Below, in pieces: positions 54,730-64,000 of a DNA stretch of 64,000 nt (the first letter of the stretch is position 1; every line of letters begins with the position of its first letter). The notes beneath the pieces are model-generated. The model worked only from the letters and a program-made list of their open reading frames with translations. It did not search any database and was not told where the DNA came from. The position numbers and the translations under genes are program-made. Origin of the DNA: Zymoseptoria tritici IPO323 (Eukaryota > Ascomycota > Dothideomycetes > Mycosphaerellales > Mycosphaerellaceae); the NCBI RefSeq assembly GCF_000219625.1, contig NC_018201.1:80179-144178 (forward strand), read 5' to 3'.

Positions 54730-57700
54730 AGACATTGTTGGGCAAGAGGATGTCATGAAGTCCTCCTTGACCCGCTTCTCCGCCGTATTGAATGGCTTCG
54801 AGTACCGACTCGCGCCCTGCGGCATATTGTCAAGACCCAGCACTCTTTCATGGCGTTCCGGATCGTTCTGCTCGTGCGAGATTCAATCGCGCGGAGTTGT
54901 TCTTTGCGGATTCGTGGTTCTGGCCTCCGCCGTCGGTAGCAGGTCTCCCTCGGATGCTCGTGATGGCGCGCGGGTATGACGGATGAAGCGTTATTTCGCC
55001 GAACCCAACTCCTGCAGTCTCGGCGATTGGCGGAAGATGCAGATCCACGAGGTGCCGAAGCGCGAGGTCGGAGCCATCTTGTATGGGGCGTGTCTGACTC
55101 CAGTCGACTTGGGTCTCGCCGTGCATTGATACTGACGTTGCGCCCGAGAGGGGTGACCGGCATGTCCAATGTATTCTCTTCAACAATGCTGTCCTCATTT
55201 TGCGGCGCAGCCCACTGTTTGCTTGCCATCCTGTTTTGCTTGACGTTCCACTCTGCGTGCCTTTCTGCTTTGCTCAATCTCGAATATGAATGGCGGACTG
55301 GGCGGGCCGTTCATGTCGCGCATGATGGGTTCGTGATGTGATTCGAGTGGCGCTTGGGATGAGTCCGTGGTGGCACAACGATGCTCATGGTATCCCTCGA
55401 TTCGGCGAGGCGTTGCTGCTTCGCGTCGCCACGGTCGTGCTCAGTGGCCTTGCGCTCCTCGGCGAGGCGTTGCTGCTTCGCGTCGCCACGGTCGTGCTCA
55501 GTGGCCTTGCGCTCCTCGGCGAGGGAGCCATCGGCTGCCTGATGTGTCTGTTAGTGTGTGCCATCCGGAGTACCTTGAGGCTTCGGACTGCGCGCACCTG
55601 GATGGCGCGCTCGAGACAGCAGAAAGAAACGCAGCAGCAGCGGATGGTGCGGATGCAGTGGCTGCCGACGAGATGGTCTGGTTGGCGACGTCTTGGAAGG
55701 TTGGTGAGTAGACCACAGAAGGACGTGCCCGACGAGGAGGATTGATGATCTGGACCAATTTGAAGCATTTGATTGAGGCCCTTTAAAGTGTCCCCTCGAT
55801 GTTTGTACACCGCAGAGCTTCGTCATTTTGAAATTCTCAGGCAGAATCCAGGCATCAACATCACCTCCATGCAGACATGGATGTCAAGACAACCTAACTG
55901 TTTGTGACAAGGATGGCGGGGACGAACTCGCCCTCTGCCAACTTGCCGCAAAGGCGGGATTGATGCGTCATATTGAAGCGAACAAGGAGACGTCGGTCGG
56001 TGGTTGTGACAAAGGGGATGCTCTGGCGGGAGAGTTGAACGGTTGTGGTGGGCTCTTGACGGATGCTTGAATGGAGATCGTGATGAAGTCCAGTTATGCT
56101 GTTGGATTCGTCGGTGACATGCTACCGTACTACAGAGCGGTAGATCCGCAGGATGGACTTGATGAAGCCTGCGGCTATGGTATTTGCGAGCGCGTGCTCG
56201 ATCAGACCGGTCATCGAACCAAGTCTCATTGACGTGCTCCTCTCTCATGATCTGACTTTTGCTCGAGAAGTGCGAGCTTGGAGCTGGCCGTGCTCATAGC
56301 CGCATCCGCGAGGTAGACCTACTACACGGCGAGTTCTTCTCCGCCATGGTGGAGAATTAGGTGTCGGGTGTGATTTTTCATACAATGCATGAATCCTGAG
56401 CCTGACGAGAACCATCGGATGTAATCGCAGATTAGATCGTTGCAAGTATGGATCAAGCTCTGTCGGACAGGCAGAAGAGGTGCAAACAGTAAATTGAGGT
56501 ACAGCGTGAGAGCACCACCGGGAGGAACAGGAATGGAACGAATCATGTCTGCCTTCTCGAGGCCGACTCTTTGGGTTCTTGTTGTACCAAACTGTGGAGG
56601 GTGCCTTCTAGCTGGCCCCAGACCTCAATGGTGCTGGTCCAGGCCTGGTATGCCCACGTGTAAGCCAGCTGGCAAAGCAGACACCATTGGCAGCCGGGAC
56701 ATACTGGATTACGGCAAACGAGCTCACTGGACAACGCAGCGGCAGACGAAATGCTCGGGGACATCGCAAAGATCACCGCCCGCTGGAAATTGATATTCTC
56801 AATTTATCTGGTTTGGAGGTACGGATGAGTTCGCTGGTTGTGATTCTCGATGTCACTGGTGGCTTGGATTGCGCATCCTTTCCCGTTCGTTTACCTCCCT
56901 CTTGAAGTTGACTGGTGTACTGTTATATGCCTGTCGCCTTACATCATATAGCTTCGAGACCCAGCACTCGTTTTCGAAATTCCAGAGTGGTCGACAAAAG
57001 GCTTGCTGACTTCCAGTTCGAGTCTTCAGGCGAAGTCTTTCTTCACAAGCTCGCGGATCTGGCGGTTGAGTCGTTGTTTTATTTCATTGAATCGAGCGAG
57101 CAGACTCCCTTTCAATGGCTTGGTCCTTGACTCCTTGTCCGCATGACCGTGATCTTGCTCAGACTCATGAGGACACTCATCGCTCTTGCGATTCCAGCCT
57201 TTGCTCATCTCCACCTCGGAACTTCAAGGATCCCGTGTAGCTCTTCTGCTCTCAATTCTGTCTGCATTGGTACAAATTGCGAGTCGTGGTCGTTGGAACC
57301 TTGCTGTGGGAGTCTACGATCAGTCGAGCAACCGGATGAGCGTCACCTGCGGGACAGAGCTGTCGGCCGCCCGGACAAAAGGCTCCACGTAAAGACCAAG
57401 TCGGGTGCTCATTCATCCAGGATGTGTTCGGGTGACCATCGTTGATCGCGGAAGAAAGCTGCCGGCCATTGGCACCCAGACTTACGAGTGCTGTCGTCGA
57501 GAGCAAGCGGGGCGCCTTTGCTCGCAGTCAATCCTTGTCTTTTGTCGATTGCGAAATCGGCAGGTGGCGAATGAGCGGCATCGTAGTCTTCGCCTGGGCC
57601 GCAGTCGGACAACTTCAAGCTCATTCAATGGGATCCCCCACAAAATGGCATCGGTCTGCGCCAACAACGGCTTGCCGCACAGTGCAAGATCTCACCCGGC

Positions 57701-58190
57701 CGAAACTTATGCCGCCATATACTTTCCTCGTCCCCGGCCAGCATGTCGCTCCTTGTGCGTCCGTGGTCGAGCCGTGCGGCACGTCTCCTCACTCATTCCT
57801 GTCCGGCATGCTCTGTTCTTCCCTCCTCTTACGCCCAAAGGCGCTTCTCATTCAACCTCGTCCTCAGCAATGTAGTCTGGCGCAGCGTTCACTTTTGCCT
57901 TCGCCCGATGCTGGGTGTGTTCGGGCGTGATATCCGGCCACGGCCTTGGGGTTATGCGCACACACACTGGTGATGACACCCGTGCGTCAGGTTGCGGACT
58001 CGGTTGGAATGGCACTGCAATGCCAATGATCTCGCGGCTGCGTTGCTTGTATAGGGTGCTGTACATGTGCGACGACCGTCATGGTGAGTGAGGAGGAGGT
58101 TGTGATATATTGACTTGGACGAAATCTGAGTAAGCTTCTGACCCACCGAATTCGACACACCAAAATCTGAGTCAGCTTTTGACCTAGAAC
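54730..58190. other. No confident gene
   Basis: Many frames of 60-174 codons overlap on both strands, none with motifs I trust. A plus-strand stretch near 56185-56215 reads VLDQTGHRTK, which resembles VLNQSGHRSK of the DUF6589-like protein and could be a small fragment of a second copy, but the flanking residues do not align. Just before the Copia LTR two near-repeats of AAATCTGAGTMAGCTT lie at about 58117 and 58164. Confidence 0.35.
55403..55528. repeat. 57-bp tandem repeat, two full units and a partial third
   Basis: Units start at 55403, 55460 and 55517 with CGGCGAGG. The first two appear identical over 57 bp (19 codons), so the array is recent and lacks RIP-type differences. Confidence 0.9.
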
Positions 58191-58361
58191 TGTTGTGGAT
58201 CATCAGACTGACCATCAGTGAAGTGCACGTGACTAGTGCCAAGGCATTCCCACACACAGATAGCTAAAGTGAGAATCTCACACTTAAGATTCTCTCTGCA
58301 TAACAATATATACCTGCTAATTAGAGGTCCTCTTCTACTTAGCTTAAGTCTAATCACAACA
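58191..58361 (+). repeat. Copia-2 second copy, 5' LTR
   Basis: 171 bp, starting TGTTGTGG and ending ATCACAACA. Confidence 0.9.
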
Positions 58362-58498
58362 GGTTATGAGCCCGGCGTAACTACTGCACACTTAAGGAAG
58401 AATTGTCTGTTCCAAGCGCAGCTACTAGAACCTTACTATACACTGTTTAGACAGTTGACTAGCGAGCCGAGAAAGAGCTAGTTACAACAACAGCCGCA

Positions 58499-61400
58499 AT
58501 GCAGGCTAATAAGTTCAAGACTGCGAAGGAGAATAAAGTCCTAAGAAAGGGAAGCAACTTCTTAGACTAGTTAAGGATGCTTAAAGCAGCCCTTATAGAC
58601 AAGGAGGTGTTAGGCTATGTCTTTTATAACATTCCCTAGTGCCCTGCCTAACTAAAGCTAGGAATTGAAGTTAGATATCCCTCTCTACTAACTGAGGATA
58701 GTACTACTTTATCCTCCCAGGCTCTAACTCCTTCCTAAAAAGAAGGAGGGGACACTCTAGTAACAGAACCTATTCTAACTAGTAGACTAAGACTAACTCC
58801 TCTCTAAGTCTAGCATAAGCATGACCTAATTGCATACGGGATTGTCAGCAAAAGGATTAACTAATCTCTAAGGCCTAACTTTAGGGATACAGAGAAGACA
58901 GCTAAGGAACTGTATAATACTGTTGCAGCTACCTATAGGCCTGTTATAACTATAAACATTTATAACAGCCTAAGGATTCTTGGAATTAGCAACATTAAGA
59001 TCTAAGGAACAAACACTCAGAAGTACTATAAGGACTTCTAGAAGTAGCATTACAAGTACATCTCTGCAACAGAACAATACTCTAGGTCTAAGAGCATTCT
59101 AGTCTTAAAGCTTACCTTCAGTAATAAGCAGATTAGGCTGTTCTTCATCTAGGGCCTCTACTATCTAGAATACCTAAGAAGCTAGAGACAATCCTATTAC
59201 ATTAAGAACACAACTCTTAAAGAGCTGATTACCTTATTAATTAAGGAACCTCCTCTACAGACATAGAGGACAGCAGGAGGATTTAGGGGTGCTGCAGTAG
59301 ATAATAATTAGTGTACTAAGTGTACCTATTATATCTATACAAATGCAGATTGCTTTAAGAAGCACCCTAACAAGGCCCTAAAGTCCTAGGTACATAGAGG
59401 AAAAGGAGGATCTAACAAGGACAAGAAGAAGTCCTAAGACAAGAGCAAGAGACATAATAAGAAGGGAGGAAAGGGTACTACAGCAATTAAGCCTATCTCC
59501 TCTTCTAATGCAGGCTTAGGCTCTAATTTAGACAGCTTATTTGCAGGAGCAGCAATTGCTGCCGCTAGAATACAAAGGAGTGACACTATTGTCTAGGACT
59601 CTAGTACATTATACTACTTCTTTAACAACAAGTCCTAGTTCTTAGACCTTAAACCCCTAGAAACCCTAATTAGGTTCTCTTAAGCTATTAGACAAAGCAC
59701 AGTCACATACTTAGGAAGTATAAGGATTATAATAAAGTACAAGGGGAATAAGTTAAACATTACCTTGCAAGATGTGTTGTACTCTCCTAACTCTGATTAC
59801 AACCTTATCTTAGCAGAGACTCTCTAGCTAAAGTACAAGGTCTACCTAGACAGGCTATCTTTATGCATTCTAAGGAATAACAAGAAGATAGGCAAGGTTC
59901 AGTCTACTTATAATATTCTAATCCTCTAGAATGCAACTGTCTCTCTCCCTAAGGGGAGTACTAAAGTTGCTTCTACAACTAACAGGAACATGTCCTGTCT
60001 AGCCTTTGCTATGCCTAAGGCTAACATAACAAGATAGCACTAGAGACTAGGCTATGTAGGGAACAAGATTCTTAGTACAACAAAGGCTTAAGTCTAAGGA
60101 CTTAAGCAGATTAACATATCTACACTTAAGCACTATAAGCTATGCAAGCTTGCAAGGTCACAGAGAGTAGTATTAAGAACTCTAAGACTAACACCTTAAT
60201 CCTTATTAGATAAGGTCTACATTAACATTATAGGACTAATCTTTCTACTAGACATCTTTAGATGCAAGTACATCCTTATAATTACTAATGCAAAGTTAAG
60301 AAGGAGATAGGCTATCTTCTGCAAGCTTAAATCACAAGCTGCACAAATTATTAAGAAATAGACTACTAAGACATTTAACTAGTACAAAAAGATAGTCAAG
60401 ATCTAGTTCTTAGATAGAGGAGGAGAGTTTAACAATAATAATCTAATTACATTTGCAGAGAATAAGGGACTAAGATAGGATTTCTTAGCTCCCTATACTC
60501 CTAAGCAGAATAGAATTGCAGAATCATCTAACAAGGTTATCCTTAACAAGGCAAGAGCAATAATAATTAACTCTAGCCTACCTCTTCCTCTCTAGAGTTT
60601 TGCAGTTGCACATGCAATCTTCCTTACTAACAGGCTAGTATGCCTATTAACTAACAAGATTCCTCTTTAGGAATTTGATTAAGATCTTAATGCTAGAACT
60701 CTACATATTAATCTAATAAAGGTTAGGAGATTTGGATGCAGAGCATATCTGCATAATTAGGGGAGACCTGATTTATAGAAGTTCTATCCTAGAGCAGAGA
60801 AATACTAGAATCTAGGATTCCAGGAGAACACTTTAACTAACTATATAGTTTAGAAGTTTGAACCATCTACCCTTGCTAGGTTTTAGCACAAGATTGTAAC
60901 CTCTCCTTATGTAACACACAATAAGGATAAGGTATATAGCACAATACCTGCTGCCCTAGACTTCTAGGGGGAGAGTTTCCTGCAACTAATGCAACCTATT
61001 GCTACAGAACAGGAAGTCTATGCTATCTACACTAAGGATTAAGATTAGGGCCAGGATGCCTAAGGGCAAGATGCCCAACCTCTTACTACTTCTTATCTTT
61101 AAGAAGTAGAGAACATGTTTAATACTATACAGAGAGAGAGAAACTAAGCCTCCCTTTTAACATCTTAGGGGGAGCAAACATTAGGTTAGGACATACAGTC
61201 CTAGGATAACTAACACAAGCAGTCTAAGCCTAATTAGCTAGAGGCTACTAAGCATAAAGAAGCCTCCTAGCTAGCTTAGGGGGAGCATGTTTCTAAGGAA
61301 ACAGGAAGTCCTAAGGGATTCTAAGGAAGTCCTAAGGGATTCTAGGAGCAGGCTAATGCCTTATTAACACAGCTACAACATTAAGCATTAGCAGAGGATT

Positions 61401-63155
61401 GCCCTAAAAGGGAAGACCTCTAAGATTATACTATAACTCCCTTCCCAGATATTTATGTTATAGGAAAGAGGAAAGCAGGGAGAAGCCCTAAGAGACCTAA
61501 GAAATTAGGCAATAAAGCAAGTCCTAAAAGCTTAGGCACATTCAGACTCTTAAGAAGTAGAAGATTAGTTGTAAGAAAAGACTACAGCAAGATCCAGAAG
61601 ATGGGACTTAAAGCAACAAATCCTAATCTGTCTAATCCTAAGACAGTTAAGGAAGCTCTCTCTAGATCTAACTACAAGGAATAGGAGAAAGCTATTATTA
61701 AGGAAGCTAAGTTACTTAAGTCCACAGGATGCCTTAAATGGAAACTTATTAGCACCCTCCCTAAGGGGAGAGTCCCTCTTACAGGGAAATGGGTCTTTAA
61801 GATTAAGGTGCTCCTAGATAGAACTGTAGAGAAGTACAAGGCCAGATAGACAGCTAGGGGATTTACACAAAGGAAGGGACTTAACTATGTTAATACCTTT
61901 ACTCCTACCCTAAGAGCTGCAATAGGGAGAATACTTCTGTCCCTCTTAGTTAACTTTAGCTAGAAGAGGAGACAAGTTAATATTAAGACTGCATTCCTAA
62001 ATCCAAACCTAGATAAGCAGATCTTTATTAAGCTACTAGAGGGAGCTTATCTCTTTAAGAAAGATGCCTACAAGTACATTATATATGTTAAGAAAGGACT
62101 ATATAGGCTTAAGCAGGCAGCTGCTCTCTAGCACTACGATGCTATGGACACTCTCTAAAAGCTTGGTCTAACAAGAACTATTAGTAATGCTTGCCTCTTT
62201 CAAGGGAAAGGCATCCTTGTTCTCCTTTATGTAGATAACTTCTAGATCTTTAGACAGTTAGACCATAAGATTAACAAGCTAATTAAGGGATTGGAGCAGA
62301 AGTACACAATTAAGGTTGTTAATACCAATGTCTTTCTTAGACTTTACCTAAAGGAAGGGAAAGATAGCTCTATGTCTGTCTCTTAGGAACACTATTCTAG
62401 AGACAAACTTTAAGGACATAGTCTTAGCAATGCAAAGAGTGTTAAGTACCCCCTTAACACCCTCCTTAAACCCCTCTAGGATAAGGGAACAAAGGAGGAC
62501 TATAATCTCTTTAACAAGATCATTAGGGAACTGCAACATCTGTTAAACTATACCAGACTAGACATTAGTTTTGCTGTTAACTACTATGCAAGGTTCCTTT
62601 AGAACCTAGGACCTTTGTATGTTTAGGCAGCTAAACACATCTGGAGATATGTTGTAGGCACAATTAACAAGTGCCTTGTATATAGGAAAACTAAGGAGCA
62701 AATTCAGATTAAAGCATTCTTAGACTCTAACTTTGCTAGTAATCCTAGCACATCCAGGTCTACCTTAGGAATGCTCTTTAAAATTGCAGGAGGCCTAGTT
62801 GTCTAGAGATCTTAACTGCAGAAAGAAGTAGTGCTGTCTAGTACTAAGGCAGAGTACCTCTCTCTTACTAAGGCAACAAGAGAAGTAAATTAGGTAAGGA
62901 ATCTTATTAATAAGCTCTAGCCCTTTACCTAGGCCAAAAGCATCTCTACTATCCTTATTAAAGTGGACAATTAATCAGCTATTAGCCTTATAGAAAACTA
63001 TGCTAACTCCAAAAGATCAAGACATGTCTCTCTTAGGAACTATTACTGTAGAGAGCAATATAACAAGGGGAGTATTAAGGTGGAGTTTGTGAGGACAGAC
63101 ATGCAGCTTGCAGACTGTCTAACAAAACCAAAATCCCTAAACACTATCCTCTGAT
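58499..63155 (+). pseudogene. Copia-2 second copy, gag-pol remnant
   Basis: Same order as the first copy: gag from ATG 58499, mutated knuckle near 59320-59370, protease DSS near 59590 (DSG in the first copy), integrase, RT with LYVDNF near 62227-62245, and RNase H with SSTKAEYLSLTKATREV near 62840-62890. The Asn in place of the second YVDD Asp is shared by both copies, so it either predates their insertion or is a RIP hotspot. The gene is dead. Confidence 0.8.
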
Positions 63156-63227
63156 GTATGGATCCATAAATCCAGCAAAAAGATACTTATGTGTCCATAG
63201 TAGGCAGCTAACATGGACATATAAGAG

Positions 63228-63300
63228 AGGCTAATACAGGAATTGAACCTGTAATCTTCTGATTTGTAGTCAGAAATTATACTACTAGACCAACTAGCCC
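63228..63300 (-). other. tRNA-like sequence in the second Copia-2 copy
   Basis: It is the homologue of 14474-14546. The anticodon stem pairs perfectly here (TCTGA with TCAGA) around a 7-base loop CTACAAA, while the D and acceptor arms carry transitions. Sequence just 3' of it on the plus-strand left side differs completely between the copies (14415-14470 against 63183-63225), so that junction is variable. Confidence 0.6.
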
Positions 63301-64000
63301 TTAATAAGAAGAGGGAAATTGCTCTCAAATTTATGCCTTAATACCTGCATTCCTACCTAAGAAGGATTCCCTCCCTGGAATTACACTATTTTATTTGTCA
63401 CAAAACTAAGAAGCACAACACTTAGAACACTTATTTTATTCTTATCTGTACAAAGGAAAGGAGGCAACTACACACCTCTACAAAAGCATCTAAGAAACTA
63501 TAAGAAAAACACCTAGCTAAAGGAAAACTTTTCTATAAAAACCTAAAAGCATTAGAGTATGTCCTAGAACCTGCAGCCTGCCCCCCTAGACTACTACTAA
63601 AAGACTAAGCTAATTCCCCTAGAATCTTAACTTAAAGCCTAGGAGAATGTTAGTTTCTATTAGGGAAGAAGGGATTTTAAGGAGAACATACATAGGATGC
63701 TATGCTACTAACTACTGCTTTATCTCTGCCTTGTTAAAGCCTAATATTTGGCTAAGAGGAGTCTAGTTATAGCACAACACAAATCCCTAAGGATTAGGAG
63801 TTGTTAGACCAGGGTAGTTTTCTACTAGGAAGGCCCACTCCCTTAGGTTGTACAGCTCCTCTATTACTATATTAATAAGGTCTGTAGTAAGGAGATCCTT
63901 ATTAAGCTTAGCTATGAACCTATTAAAGCAAGCTACAAAAGAGAAGGGACCCTAAGCCCTAACATTTACTCTGTTGTAGTGTCGATTTATCTCTCCTCTA

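Larger units (their letters stand above)
58191..64000 (+). mobile_element. Ty1/copia retrotransposon Copia-2, second copy, truncated by window end
   Basis: It is collinear with 9417-15600. The LTR at 58191-58361 is 171 bp and lacks the duplicated GTGCACGT stretch. The primer-binding site GGTTATGAGCCCGGC is exact. Gag-pol remnants cover about 58499-63155 and the tRNA-like unit is at 63228-63300. Many TAG/TAA codons are shared with the first copy, but others are private to one copy (for example CTGGGATTCTGG there against CTAGGACTCTAG here), so both were RIP-mutated, in part independently. The likely target duplication (AGAAC at 58186-58190) cannot be confirmed without the other end. Confidence 0.92.

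Noticed and set aside
56041..56230. DUF6589 fragment suggested by VLDQTGHRTK
   Set aside because: The match covers about ten residues only and the flanks do not align, so it is noted but not called.

Overview
The window looks like repeat-rich accessory chromatin of a filamentous ascomycete. The signs are short introns (GTATGT/GTAAGT donors, CTAAC-type branch sites), Ty1/copia and Ty3/gypsy retrotransposons whose codons have mutated CAR to TAR, C to Y and H to Y as repeat-induced point mutation (RIP) produces, fungal-type Tnp2-like and DUF6589-like proteins, and no ordinary housekeeping gene. Species or class cannot be named from the sequence alone.

Layout. 1-5837: a Copia element on the minus strand (left LTR cut by the window edge), with a SINE-like retroposon nested in its right LTR. 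5838-8122: AT-rich RIP-degraded DNA. 8123-8486: a small TIR element with a 9-bp target duplication. 9068-16032: a small minus-strand kinase-like gene split by a complete Copia element (9417-15803, 181-bp LTRs, target duplication CCGAG). 16054-20282: a minus-strand Tnp2/CMC-like transposase gene with two premature stops. 20.8-22.0 kb: degenerate satellite, four evenly spaced hairpins with different stems, and a 32-bp inverted repeat. 22771-24647: a multi-exon unknown gene on the minus strand. 24.7-28.2 kb: sparse, one intact 253-codon frame. 28.2-33.6 kb: a RIP block holding a gypsy deletion derivative (28862-31703) and a second SINE-like copy (32042-32813).

33.63-44.39 kb is the most interesting part. 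It holds a DUF6589-like gene (+), a small two-exon gene (+), a Cys-rich protein gene (+) and a RecQ-like helicase with an N-terminal Cys-rich repeat array (-). They are separated and bounded by arrays of one short motif, CCAGAACRATAA. I read this as one multigene mobile element, inactivated mostly by CAR to TAR changes. 51.35-54.65 kb holds a diverged partial second copy in the opposite orientation (helicase C-terminal half + and Cys-rich protein -, again convergent), beside an FHA-domain protein kinase pseudogene (49459-51107). 44.4-49.4 kb holds only weak unknown gene remnants, and 54.7-58.2 kb holds tandem repeats and no convincing gene. At 58191 a second copy of the 9.4-kb Copia family starts and runs off the window.

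How it fits together. Nearly every recognisable gene is a mobile-element gene or a kinase gene beside one. The recurrent association of DUF6589-like protein, RecQ-like helicase and Cys-rich protein, plus a shared repeat motif, suggests a transposition or replication module. This is inferred from layout; family names come from motif recognition and need profile searches.
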